Assembly (NCBI GenBank): GCA_934120045.1
Contig: CAKOTF010000001.1
Coordinates: forward strand, 62,001-126,000
Direction of reading: 5' to 3'
DNA: 64,000 bases
Origin: an uncultured Clostridia bacterium
GTDB lineage: Bacteria > Bacillota > Clostridia > TANB77 > CAG-508
The notes beneath the pieces are model-generated. The model was not told the DNA's origin. It did no database searches and saw nothing but the letters and a program-made list of their open reading frames with translations. The position numbers and the translations under genes are program-made. This document shows, piece after piece, positions 1 to 8,710 of this stretch (the stretch's first letter is position 1; every line of letters starts with the position of its first letter).

Positions 1-952
1 CTGGCACTTTATTTTCTGTTGAATCATTTATTAATTTCATAAAGGCTTCTTCTAATGTTGTATCTGCTTTTTTCATTTCAAATATTGTTATTCCTTCTTT
101 TGCAAATACCTCAAATATCTCTTTTCTTAAGTCTATATCTTTTTCACCTTTTATTATATATTTTTTTGTTTTATCATCATTTTCACTAACTAATTCAATA
201 TCAGTAACATCATTTAATTTTTCTTTAACATTATCCATCTTATTCTCTAAGTCTTCAACTGTAACATATACTGCATTATTTTGAATAACTTTATTTTCAA
301 GGTTTTCTGGTGTATCTATTGCTATAATTTTTCCTTTGTTTATAATTATTACTCTGTTACATATTTGACTTACTTCCGATAAAATATGAGAACTTAAAAT
401 TACTGTATGTTTTTTTCCTAATTCTTTTATCAATGATCTAATTTCCGTTACTTGTTTTGGATCCAATCCAACTGTTGGCTCATCAAGAATTATTACTTTT
501 GGATCTCCAACTAATGCCCCAGCCATACTAACTCTTTGTTTATATCCTCTTGATAGGTTTTTGGTCAATTTATTTTGAACGTCTATTAATCCTGTCTCGC
601 TTAAAACTTTATTTACCTCTTCTCTTTTTATCTTTTTAGTACAACCTTTTAAATCTGCCATATATGAAACAAACTCTTTTACTGTTAAATCACTATATAA
701 TGGAACTCCTTCTGGCATATATCCAATTTGTTTCTTAGCTTTTTTGGGTTTTTTAGATATATCATATCCATCAACAATAATCCTTCCTTCTGAAGGTTCT
801 ATAAAACCTGTTATCATATTCATTGTAGTACTTTTTCCAGCACCATTTGGACCTAGAAATCCAACAATTTCTCCTTCATCAATTTCAAAATTTATACCAT
901 CTACGGCCGTAAAATTTCCATATCTTTTTGTAATATTTTCTACTTGAATCAC
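1..952 (-). CDS. ABC transporter ATP-binding protein (3' end cut by window edge)
   Basis: Nucleotide-binding subunit of an ABC exporter of the CcmA/NatA/GldA type. It would energise a separate membrane permease, which is not visible and may lie beyond the left edge. Translating the minus strand from GTG at 952 gives about 317 codons without a stop. Seen in order: a Walker A motif (GPNGAGKST) near residue 40, an LSRGYKQRV-type signature near residue 140, a Walker B/D-loop (LDEPTVGLDP) and an SSHIL H-loop, then a C-terminal extension ending LEEAFMKL, typical of this family at about 310 residues, so little is missing. The start is chosen because GGAGG at 962-966 lies 9 bases upstream. Substrate unknown; drug or peptide export and gliding-type transporters share this architecture. 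Confidence 0.9.
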   Translation of the reverse strand, partial: MIQVENITKRYGNFTAVDGINFEIDEGEIVGFLGPNGAGKSTTMNMITGFIEPSEGRIIVDGYDISKKPKKAKKQIGYMPEGVPLYSDLTVKEFVSYMADLKGCTKKIKREEVNKVLSETGLIDVQNKLTKNLSRGYKQRVSMAGALVGDPKVIILDEPTVGLDPKQVTEIRSLIKELGKKHTVILSSHILSEVSQICNRVIIINKGKIIAIDTPENLENKVIQNNAVYVTVEDLENKMDNVKEKLNDVTDIELVSENDDKTKKYIIKGEKDIDLRKEIFEVFAKEGITIFEMKKADTTLEEAFMKLINDSTENKVP

Positions 953-1003
953 AAATTTTTTCCTCCTATTTTTCTTAAATATTTTGTTCAAAAATGTTAT
1001 TTC

Positions 1004-1043
1004 CCTAAAAAAATAATATAAGTCCTTATTTCGAACTTATATT
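1004..1043 (-). terminator. Rho-independent terminator of the prepilin-like gene
   Basis: On the minus strand a 9-bp stem (AATATAAGT / ACTTATATT) is followed by ATTATTTTTTT. It lies just past the stop of the gene ending at 1074. Confidence 0.65.
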
Positions 1044-1073
1044 ATCATTTGCTTTTTATTTTGTAAATATATT

Positions 1074-1607
1074 TCACCGAATTTTCACATTTTCTTTTTG
1101 TATACAACTTGTATCATTTTCTTTGCCTCTAACTACATCCCTAACTTGATCTAACACATAATACATTTTTCCATCATATTCATATCCATCAACAATAATT
1201 GCTATTTGACTTTTTACATCAACAATATAGTCATTTTCTACTCCTGATATTTGCAAATCTTCAAATTCATTTTTTCCAAAATACCTGTATTTACTAATAT
1301 CTGTATCTATATCCATTATATTTTCTTTAATTTCTTCTAATTGTCGTCTTAATATGCTTGATTTACTTTCAGGAACCATTATTCCTATTGCTGTTATCTC
1401 ACTATATGGCATATCACAATATTTTTCATACCATACATTAACATTTGATTGCATTATTTCTAATTCTTTCTTTAATCTTTCAAATTTACTGTTTTTTATA
1501 GAATCTATACCAGTTCTTGTAATCATACTTGATAATATTATTAAAATGATAATAGTTATAACTAAAGATATCATTGTAATACCTTTTTCATTACTAAATT
1601 GTTTCAT
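1074..1607 (-). CDS. Prepilin-type N-terminal cleavage/methylation protein
   Basis: A 177-residue protein with a type IV pilin/pseudopilin-like N-terminus: a short basic leader ending in Gly (NEKG), then ITMISLVITIIILIIL, a hydrophobic helix of about 20 residues. The rest is a soluble domain rich in charged residues that I do not recognise. The start is the ATG at 1607: AGGAGG lies 11 bases upstream and the leader length then suits a prepilin peptidase. An in-frame upstream ATG would add 23 residues but has no ribosome site. The Glu usually found five residues after cleavage is not obvious, so processing is uncertain. No pilus assembly ATPase or peptidase lies nearby, so it may be a lone pseudopilin-like surface protein. 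Confidence 0.7.
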   Translation of the reverse strand: MKQFSNEKGITMISLVITIIILIILSSMITRTGIDSIKNSKFERLKKELEIMQSNVNVWYEKYCDMPYSEITAIGIMVPESKSSILRRQLEEIKENIMDIDTDISKYRYFGKNEFEDLQISGVENDYIVDVKSQIAIIVDGYEYDGKMYYVLDQVRDVVRGKENDTSCIQKENVKIR

Positions 1608-1691
1608 ATAAAAGATTTCCTCCTTTGTATTATTATACTTATAATATAACAATTTTTTTAGAAAATCAATGTTCATTTAAATATTTTTTAA

Positions 1692-3272
1692 CTATTCAAT
1701 TCCTAAATATTCATTATACGTAACTTCTCTATCAATAACCTTATCAGCTTTTATATCAATAATTCTATTTGCAACTGTTTGTGTTAATTGATGATCATGT
1801 GATGTAAATAAAATATTTCCCTTAAATTTGCTCATTCCATCATTCACAGATGTAATACTTTCCATATCTAAATGGTTTGTTGGTTCGTCAAATATTAAAA
1901 AATTTGCACCTGATAACATCATTTTTGCAAGTACACATCTTACTTTTTCTCCACCTGATATAACTCTTGCTTGTTTTAATGATTCATCACCTGAAAATAA
2001 CATTCTTCCCAAAAATCCTCTAACATATGTCTCATCTGGATCCTTTGAGTATTTTCTTAACCATTCTGTTAAATTTTCATCAACATCAAACAAATAATTA
2101 TTATCTTTTGGGAAATACGACTTAGTAATTGTTGTTCCCCAAATAAGTTCTCCTTCATCTGGTTCAATTTCACCTGCAATTATTTGGAATAATACTGTTT
2201 TAGCATTTTCATTATCTGCTAAAAATGCTATTTTATCACCTGTTTTTACTGTAAATGATATATTATCTAATATTTTTTCACCATTTACTGTTTTAGATAT
2301 ATTTTTTACTTGTAATATTTCTTTTCCTGGTTCTCTATCTGGTTTAAAATCAACATATGGATATTTTCTATTTGATGGTTTTATTTCATCTAGTTCTATC
2401 TTCTCTAATGTTTTCTTTCTTGATGTAGCTTGTTTTGATTTTGAAGCATTAGCACTAAATCTTGCAATAAAATCTTGTAATTCTTTAATTTTTTCTTCTT
2501 TCTTTTTATTTTGTTCTTTCATTTGTTTTAATGCTAATTGACTTGATTCATACCAGAAATCATAGTTTCCTGGATATACTTTTATTTTTCCAAAGTCAAC
2601 ATCTGCAATATGTGTACAAACTTTGTTTAAGAAATATCTATCATGTGATACTACAATTACAGTATTTTCAAAGTTAATTAAAAATTCTTGTAACCAATTA
2701 ATACTTTTTAAATCTAAGTCATTTGTTGGTTCATCTAGCAATAATACATCTGGGTTTCCAAATAAGGCTTGCGCAAGCAATACTTTTACCTTATCTCTTG
2801 CTTCTATTTCACTCATTAATTTATAATGATTTTCAGGTATTATTCCTAAATCATTTAAAAGCATTGCTGCATCTGACTCAGCATTCCAACCATCTAATTC
2901 AGCAAATCTTTCTTCTAATTTTGCTGCTTTCATTCCATCTTCTTCTGAAAAATCAGGTTTCATATATATTGCATCTTTTTCTTTCATTATGTCATACAAC
3001 TCTTTATTTCCCATGATTACAGTATCCATTACTGTATATTCTTCAAAAGCAAAGTGATCCTGTTTTAGTATAGAAAGTCTTTCTCCTTTTTCAAGTGATA
3101 CTTCTCCTTTACTTGGTTCTAATTCTCCTGATAAAACTTTTAAAAATGTTGATTTTCCAGCCCCATTTGCTCCTATTATTCCATAACAATTTCCTTTACC
3201 AAATTTTATATTTACATCTTCAAATAATACTCTTTTTCCAAATCTAACAGTTACTCCTGTTGCAGTTAACAT
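1692..3272 (-). CDS. ABC-F family ATP-binding protein (YkpA/YbiT-like)
   Basis: A 526-residue tandem-ATPase ABC-F protein. The family acts on the ribosome (translation factors or antibiotic protection) rather than in transport, and no membrane segment is present. Domain 1 has Walker A GANGAGKST near residue 36 and LLLDEPTNDLD near 180. The basic inter-domain linker (about residues 245-310, rich in KEEKIKEL and KSKQATSRKK) is the P-site tRNA interaction motif region. Domain 2 has the signature VISGGEKVR and FDEPTNHLD, but its Walker A reads ADNENAKT, lacking the glycines of GxxGxGKT. The length matches YkpA/YbiT (about 530). Stand-alone gene. The specific role is unproven. Confidence 0.88.
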   Translation of the reverse strand: MLTATGVTVRFGKRVLFEDVNIKFGKGNCYGIIGANGAGKSTFLKVLSGELEPSKGEVSLEKGERLSILKQDHFAFEEYTVMDTVIMGNKELYDIMKEKDAIYMKPDFSEEDGMKAAKLEERFAELDGWNAESDAAMLLNDLGIIPENHYKLMSEIEARDKVKVLLAQALFGNPDVLLLDEPTNDLDLKSINWLQEFLINFENTVIVVSHDRYFLNKVCTHIADVDFGKIKVYPGNYDFWYESSQLALKQMKEQNKKKEEKIKELQDFIARFSANASKSKQATSRKKTLEKIELDEIKPSNRKYPYVDFKPDREPGKEILQVKNISKTVNGEKILDNISFTVKTGDKIAFLADNENAKTVLFQIIAGEIEPDEGELIWGTTITKSYFPKDNNYLFDVDENLTEWLRKYSKDPDETYVRGFLGRMLFSGDESLKQARVISGGEKVRCVLAKMMLSGANFLIFDEPTNHLDMESITSVNDGMSKFKGNILFTSHDHQLTQTVANRIIDIKADKVIDREVTYNEYLGIE

Positions 3273-3429
3273 GTTATCTCCTCCTTAATTTTACTTTTCC
3301 GCTTCTTATCGCTTATCTACTATACCACAATTTTACAATTTTAACAAGACATTTCATATATTTTTCACTATTGCTTTTTTTGTCGTAATATGATAAATTT
3401 TGTTTATAAAATGAAAGGAGATTTTAACT

Positions 3430-4644
3430 ATGCGTAAGAAAATTTTATTATTTATTTCAATTGCTATTTTTACAATGTTAATTTTATTTGGAATTGAACA
3501 TTTTTCATCATTAAATAAAAAATCACAAGAAATTTTGTCATCTGAAGCACAACCAACACAGAATACAGAAGATACAAGCTTAATTGTAAATATTCCAAAA
3601 AAAGAAGATGTAACTATAAATATGAGTGTTATTGGTGATATAATGTGTCATAATTCTCAATATCAAGATGCCTTTAATGGTTCTACATATGATTTTTCTT
3701 ATGTTTTCTCAGATATAAAAGATTATATTTCTAATGCTGATATTGCAATTGGAAACCTTGAAACAACTTTTGCAGGTGCTGAAAGAGGTTATAGCAATTA
3801 TCCAACATTCAATACTCCTGAACAATTAGCATATAATTTAAAAGATTTTGGTATTGATGTTGTTTCAACTGCAAATAATCATTGTATGGATACTGGATAT
3901 AAAGGATTAGTTAGTACTTTAAATTATTTAGATGATGCTGGAATTTCACATACTGGAACATCTAGAAGTAGTGAAGAACAAAATAAAGTTTTACTAAAAG
4001 ATGTAAATGGTATAAAAATTGCCTTTTTATCTTTTACTTACGGCACTAATGGTATTCCTGTTTCTTCACAAAGAGACTATTCCGTAAATTTAATTAGTGA
4101 TGACTTAATCTTAAATCAATTAGAATTAGCAAAAGAACAAAATCCTGATTTAATTTGTGTTAGTATGCATTGGGGAATTGAATACCAAAACACTCAAAAT
4201 AAGGAGCAAGAAAGACTTGCAAACTTACTATTTCAAAATGGTACAGATATAATATTAGGTAGTCATCCACATGTTTTACAACCAATGGAAAAAAGGACAA
4301 TTACTCTTGATGATGGCTCTACAAAAGACGGATTTGTTATATATTCACTAGGAAATTTTATGTCTGGTCAAACTAAGGAAAGAACTCGTAATTCTATTAT
4401 ATTAAATATTGAATTAACTAAAAATGGTGAAACAGATAAAACATCTATTGAAAAAGTTACATATACACCAATATATATGTATAAAAACACATCAAAAAAT
4501 AAACAAAAATACCTTGTTATGGATATTGAAAAGGCTCTTAATAACTATAATTCTGGAAATCATATTATTAGTTCAAATACTTATTCTACTTTACAAACAG
4601 AATTTACTAGAATAAAAAATACAATAGGAGAAAATTTAGACTAA
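3430..4644 (+). CDS. CapA-family metallophosphatase-like protein
   Basis: A 404-residue protein of the CapA family (poly-gamma-glutamate/capsule biosynthesis enzyme PgsA/CapA, calcineurin-like phosphoesterase fold). One N-terminal transmembrane segment (residues 5-24) anchors it with the catalytic domain outside. Family motifs are visible: VIGDIMCHNSQ near residue 66, AIGNLETTF, STANNHCMDTGY near 145, HWGIEY and LGSHPHVLQPME near 275, and YSLGNFMSGQ. ATG at 3430 follows AAAGGAG by 9 bases. No capB/capC neighbours are present, so poly-glutamate synthesis is not implied. It is followed 44 bp later by the DUF2207 gene on the same strand and may be co-transcribed. Confidence 0.9.
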   Translation: MRKKILLFISIAIFTMLILFGIEHFSSLNKKSQEILSSEAQPTQNTEDTSLIVNIPKKEDVTINMSVIGDIMCHNSQYQDAFNGSTYDFSYVFSDIKDYISNADIAIGNLETTFAGAERGYSNYPTFNTPEQLAYNLKDFGIDVVSTANNHCMDTGYKGLVSTLNYLDDAGISHTGTSRSSEEQNKVLLKDVNGIKIAFLSFTYGTNGIPVSSQRDYSVNLISDDLILNQLELAKEQNPDLICVSMHWGIEYQNTQNKEQERLANLLFQNGTDIILGSHPHVLQPMEKRTITLDDGSTKDGFVIYSLGNFMSGQTKERTRNSIILNIELTKNGETDKTSIEKVTYTPIYMYKNTSKNKQKYLVMDIEKALNNYNSGNHIISSNTYSTLQTEFTRIKNTIGENLD

Positions 4645-4688
4645 TTTATATTTTACAAAAATAAATTTTATAAAAAGGGGGATTTTTA

Positions 4689-6422
4689 ATGAAAAAAACA
4701 ATTAAGATTTTTTTGCTTACTATTTTTTCACTGATTTTGCTTAGTCTATTTCCAAAAGTAGAAGCAAATTCTATAAATAGTATATCTATGGATATTGCCA
4801 TTGATGATAATGGTAATGCATCTGTAACAGAAATATGGAAATGTAAAACATCTCAAGGAACTGAAGTATATCACCCATATTATAATTTAGGAAATTCAGA
4901 AATATCTAATTTAACAGTTTCAGAAAATGGAACAAAATATACTACACTATCAACTTGGAATACATCAGGTACTTTATCTGACAAAGCTTACAAATGTGGT
5001 ATAAATAGATTATCAAATGGTGTTGAACTTTGTTGGGGAATAAGCACTTATGGTTCACATACTTATACTATAAAATACACTATCTCAAATTTTGTTTCTG
5101 AACTTTCAGATTCACAAATGATATATTGGACATTAATTCCATATGATTTTTCAAATTCAATTGGAAATGTATATATCAAAATTCATTCTAATTTTAATAT
5201 TCCAGATTCTGTTGGAGTTTGGGGATATGGTAATTATGGTGGAACAGCATATGTTTATGATGGTTATATTGAAATGCAATCAGATGGGAATTTAGCAACA
5301 GATGAATATATGACAATATTAGTTCAATTTCCTTTGGAAAGTTTTAATTGTAGTAATAAATTAGATTATGATTTTAATCATTATTTAAATATGGCAGAAG
5401 ATGGAGCTGAACATTATGTAGATAATTCTTCATATAGTTCATCAAATGGTTCATCATTTTTCAATATTATTTTTGGACTATTTTCTTTTATAATATCAAT
5501 TTTACCATTTGCAATAATTATAATTTTAATTGCTGTAAAATCAAATCCTGAATCACTTGATTTTGGAGAAAACGGTAAAAAAATGCCATCAGATTTAGAT
5601 TATTATAGAGATATTCCTTGTAATGGAAATTTATTTAGAGCTTACTATATTGCATATAATTATGGATTACTAAAAAATAAGACAGATATACTTGGTGCAA
5701 TTATATTAAAGTGGTTAAAAGATTCCTTAATCAAACTAGAACAAAAAGAACAAGGTGTAATCTTCAAAAGAGAAAATACTGTTATTATCTTAAATGGTGC
5801 AAAAACTGAACTAATTACAAATACTAAAGAAAAAGAACTATTTGATATGCTTTATCGTGCAAGTGTTGATGGAATCTTAGAAAATAAAGAATTTGAAAGA
5901 TGGTGCAGAATTAATTATTCAAAAATACTCAATTGGTTTGAAAATATTTTAAAAGAAGAAAAACAAGATTTAGTTATTAATGGATTTTTAATACCACATG
6001 AAAAAACAACTTTAAAAATATTTAAATCAACTGTATTTACAGTTACTCCTGAGATAAGAAATGAAGCCATACAAATTGCCGGTTTAAAGAAATATTTAAT
6101 TGATTATACTTTAATACATGAAAGAGAAGCAATAGAAGTTTCTTTATTTGAAGATTATCTAATATTTGCACAAATGCTTGGAATTGCAAAAACTGTTGCA
6201 AAACAATTTAAAGAACTTTATCCAGACTTAATTGAACAATCACATTTTACATCATATGATAATTTTTATTATATTGCATTATGTTCAAATAATGGTATTT
6301 CTGCTGCTAATATAGCAAAAAGTAGAGCTGAAAGCTATTCTTCTGGTGGAGGTGGATTCTCTTCTGGAGGCGGAGGCGGTGGTTCCTTCGGTGGTGGTGG
6401 CGGAGGCGGTGGTTTCCGTTAG
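4689..6422 (+). CDS. DUF2207 domain membrane protein with Gly-rich tail
   Basis: A 577-residue predicted membrane protein of the DUF2207 (YciQ-like) family. Layout: signal peptide (residues 1-26), an extracellular beta-rich domain with Trp/Tyr-rich segments (about 30-235), a transmembrane helix (about 258-283), then a cytoplasmic helical domain. It ends in a low-complexity run of Gly/Ser/Phe (about residues 548-577) ending GGGGFR, a tail seen in many DUF2207 proteins. Function is unknown for the family. The start is supported by AAAAGGGGG 8 bases upstream. It forms a probable pair with the preceding CapA gene, and a strong hairpin follows. Confidence 0.88.
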   Translation: MKKTIKIFLLTIFSLILLSLFPKVEANSINSISMDIAIDDNGNASVTEIWKCKTSQGTEVYHPYYNLGNSEISNLTVSENGTKYTTLSTWNTSGTLSDKAYKCGINRLSNGVELCWGISTYGSHTYTIKYTISNFVSELSDSQMIYWTLIPYDFSNSIGNVYIKIHSNFNIPDSVGVWGYGNYGGTAYVYDGYIEMQSDGNLATDEYMTILVQFPLESFNCSNKLDYDFNHYLNMAEDGAEHYVDNSSYSSSNGSSFFNIIFGLFSFIISILPFAIIIILIAVKSNPESLDFGENGKKMPSDLDYYRDIPCNGNLFRAYYIAYNYGLLKNKTDILGAIILKWLKDSLIKLEQKEQGVIFKRENTVIILNGAKTELITNTKEKELFDMLYRASVDGILENKEFERWCRINYSKILNWFENILKEEKQDLVINGFLIPHEKTTLKIFKSTVFTVTPEIRNEAIQIAGLKKYLIDYTLIHEREAIEVSLFEDYLIFAQMLGIAKTVAKQFKELYPDLIEQSHFTSYDNFYYIALCSNNGISAANIAKSRAESYSSGGGGFSSGGGGGGSFGGGGGGGGFR

Positions 6423-6427
6423 AATAA

Positions 6428-6470
6428 AATATACAAGAATAGAATAAATTCTATTCTTGTATATTTTTTC
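6428..6470. terminator. Bidirectional terminator
   Basis: A perfect 17-bp inverted repeat (AATATACAAGAATAGAA with its complement, 4-base loop) followed by TTTTT on the plus strand. On the minus strand it is followed by TATTTTATT, so it probably serves both convergent genes ending at 6422 and 6478. Confidence 0.8.
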
Positions 6471-6477
6471 CTTATAT

Positions 6478-7098
6478 CTAAAAATCCTTATCTGTTACAA
6501 CATCAAATTTATATTCATGAGTAACTATACTTACGCTATTATCTTCATGCTTCATTTCTATTTTTTCTACCAAGCCATTTTCTTTATTTATATAATATTT
6601 TGCCTTAGTACCATATTCAGTAGCTTGACAATTAATGTCTGTTATAACAAAATATTCTTTATCTCCATCTTTTTCAGACTTTATATTTGCAAATATAGAA
6701 TTGAAAAACATATTTGTTCTATCTTTAAATACTAAATATGTAGTAATCGTATCAATAGGAAATATTTCTTGATTTTGGCTAATTTCTGTTATTTCACCAT
6801 TAGTATCTTCAAAATATGTTTTGTATCCATCTGTTGTAATATACTGTATGAGTTTTGTTTTATCTTCATTTTTTTCAACAACAATTTTTTCTTTTTCTTT
6901 ATTTTTAAATAATTCAACATATGCTAATGAAGAATCTGTAGCAGAAATTTTATGATAAACATTTTCTTTATTGCAATATTCATCTGATTTTTGTATTATT
7001 TCTTTAATTATATTATATTTTTTTACTCCTAATATACTAAGAAAAATCAAAATCAAACCTAAAACAATTACAACTACTAATATACATTTCTTTTTCAT
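6478..7098 (-). CDS. Membrane-anchored extracytoplasmic protein, unknown function
   Basis: A 206-residue protein with a basic start (MKKKC), one transmembrane/signal segment (residues 5-24) and a soluble domain of alternating beta-type segments ending HEYKFDVVTDKDF. I do not recognise a named domain. The layout (an N-terminal anchor plus a domain reporting on 'DGYKTYFEDTNGEI' and 'YYINKENGLVEKIEMKHEDNS') resembles LolA-like or outer-layer lipoprotein-type folds, but that is only an impression. A CCCCCC-containing leader (minus strand GGGGGG) gives the ribosome site 6 bases before ATG. A clear promoter lies at 7154-7182. A broken paralogue sits directly upstream. Confidence 0.75.
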   Translation of the reverse strand: MKKKCILVVVIVLGLILIFLSILGVKKYNIIKEIIQKSDEYCNKENVYHKISATDSSLAYVELFKNKEKEKIVVEKNEDKTKLIQYITTDGYKTYFEDTNGEITEISQNQEIFPIDTITTYLVFKDRTNMFFNSIFANIKSEKDGDKEYFVITDINCQATEYGTKAKYYINKENGLVEKIEMKHEDNSVSIVTHEYKFDVVTDKDF

Positions 7099-7120
7099 AT
7101 GAATCCCCCCATTTCATCTT

Positions 7121-7149
7121 TTGACAATTTTATATAACATTGTTATACT
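7121..7149 (+). promoter_or_regulatory. Rightward promoter-like sequence
   Basis: TTGACA, a 17-bp spacer and TATACT on the plus strand. No intact plus-strand gene follows, so it is either fortuitous or belongs to a lost gene. It sits back-to-back with the leftward promoter at 7154-7182. Confidence 0.35.
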
Positions 7150-7153
7150 TTAT

Positions 7154-7182
7154 ATTTTACCATTATTTCTTATAAGTGTCAA
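7154..7182 (-). promoter_or_regulatory. Promoter of the 6478-7098 gene
   Basis: On the minus strand TTGACA (7182-7177), a 17-bp spacer and TAAAAT (7159-7154), about 55 bases ahead of the ATG at 7098. Confidence 0.6.
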
Positions 7183-7385
7183 TTTATGTGATTTTTGGGA
7201 TAGTCTCTGCTAAGTCCTTTTTGAATCCTAAATTATCTGAGTAATTTTTAATAAAATAATATGAGTATATATTCACTCATATTATCATTTTTTCTTAGAG
7301 CTACAACAGTAGTACAAACTGAAACAGGCATTACTCTTATCATCATGCAAGCTATACAAAAATATTGTAAATCGCCCAGAAAATT

Positions 7386-7652
7386 CTATTTTTCTTTTAT
7401 TTCTACCTTATATTGTGATAAATCTGGCACTTCTACATCTTCATCTGTTACTACATCAAATTCATATCTGAATTCCGTAATCCCATCACCAGATTTTATT
7501 AATATGTCTTGTTTTTCCTTTAAATAGTCGTCTATTTTACTTTCATCAATATTTTCTTCTTTTTTTCCTTCATTAGAATAAGATCCTACATTAATTTTTT
7601 TAGACTTAATGCTTAAAAAGATTGGTGTTACTGTTCTAAACCATATTAATAA
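7386..7652 (-). pseudogene. C-terminal remnant of a paralogue of the 6478-7098 gene
   Basis: The minus strand is open for 88 codons (7652 to 7386) but begins right after a stop and has no plausible start or ribosome site. Its translation contains TEFRYEFDVVTDEDVEV, which matches the end of the intact neighbour (THEYKFDVVTDKDF), followed by a 16-residue extension and a TAG stop. I read it as the decayed 3' part of a duplicated copy. The plus-strand open frame over the same bases (7261-7527) has no supporting signal. Confidence 0.6.
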
Positions 7653-7678
7653 TTAAGATTATCAAGAAAAAATAGTAA

Positions 7679-8422
7679 TTAGTCAGCTAAGTTTGCAATT
7701 TCTTCCATCATACTAAAAAAATCATCTTTATTGCTTGAATTAAAATCAAATATAAATGTATATATATTGTTATATGGTTTTAAGCTTACATATGATGAAT
7801 TGCTATATCCTCCAAAACCAAGTCCATTATCTATATCATTAATATAAACATAGTATTCAGGAAGAAATCCTATTATAACTTTTTTATTACTAGAAATTAC
7901 TTTATTTATTTTACTTTCTAGTTCACTGGTAGATTTATTATCTACTAAATAATTATTTTCTATATTATATGAGAATCCAATTGCTGAAAGCAGTTCTTTC
8001 ATAAAAACAGTATTTTCTTTTATAAAATCATAAGGATTGTCTGTTTTTGTATATCCACTAACATTTGATATAAAAATACCATTTTTAGTAATATTCTTAT
8101 TAATATAATCTTCAAAATTTGTTGTTTCTGTAATATTTTCACACCCCAATAAATATGCAATATTGGCTTGAGATATAATATCCTGATTAAATGTTTTTGA
8201 AACTCCAGATACAGTTAAACCAGTATCACTAGGTAAAGTACCAGTATCTTCAGTAACTATATTTTTGGGTTCTTCTACTATTTGAGAATTATTTTCTACA
8301 CTATTGTTACTATTAAAATTATTTTTATATTGATTTTTGTTATTGCTAGAAAAAACAATTGCTAATAACAGAACTATTATTATACTTATAGTAATCATTA
8401 TTGCTTTTTTCTTTTTATTCAT
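7679..8422 (-). CDS. Membrane-anchored protein, unknown function
   Basis: A 247-residue protein: basic N-terminus, one transmembrane segment (about residues 6-25), an Asn/Ser-rich linker to about residue 75, then a folded domain of about 170 residues with regular helix/strand alternation (ISQANIAYLLGCENI, KKVIIGFLPEYYVYIND, SYVSLKPYNNIYTFIFDF). The outline is faintly like a C39-type papain-fold protein, but I cannot identify a Cys-His pair, so no enzyme function is assigned. The ATG at 8422 (AGGAG 8 bases upstream) is preferred over the GTG at 8431, which touches the ribosome site. Monocistronic. The 280 bases upstream hold only AT-rich sequence and the neighbouring gene's terminator. Confidence 0.65.
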   Translation of the reverse strand: MNKKKKAIMITISIIIVLLLAIVFSSNNKNQYKNNFNSNNSVENNSQIVEEPKNIVTEDTGTLPSDTGLTVSGVSKTFNQDIISQANIAYLLGCENITETTNFEDYINKNITKNGIFISNVSGYTKTDNPYDFIKENTVFMKELLSAIGFSYNIENNYLVDNKSTSELESKINKVISSNKKVIIGFLPEYYVYINDIDNGLGFGGYSNSSYVSLKPYNNIYTFIFDFNSSNKDDFFSMMEEIANLAD

Positions 8423-8664
8423 AATTCTCACTCCTATTTCGTAAATTGTTTTAATTCTTTTTTTGTCATTTGTTTCACTTTCTAAAACTTTTTATTGATT
8501 TTATCATATTTTTTACAAATTTGTACTATTTTTTATTAAATTTACACATTCTTCTATTATATTATCTTTTGGCATACATATATAATTTATAGTTATGCCA
8601 TTTCATTAATAATATATAAACATATATAAACCAAACTCAATATCATCAAATTAAAATTATTTTG

Positions 8665-8705
8665 TTTAAAAAACAAAAAATGTATGTTGAATAACAACAT
8701 ACATT
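8665..8705 (-). terminator. Terminator of the sigma/anti-sigma operon
   Basis: Minus-strand stem of 11 bp (AATGTATGTTG / CAACATACATT, 5-base loop) followed by TTTTTGTTTTTT, just beyond the stop at 8711. Confidence 0.8.
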
Positions 8706-8710
8706 CTTTA

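Noticed and set aside
7261..7527. Plus-strand 88-codon frame following the rightward promoter at 7121
   Set aside because: No ribosome site, and the complementary strand carries a recognisable paralogue fragment that explains the openness.
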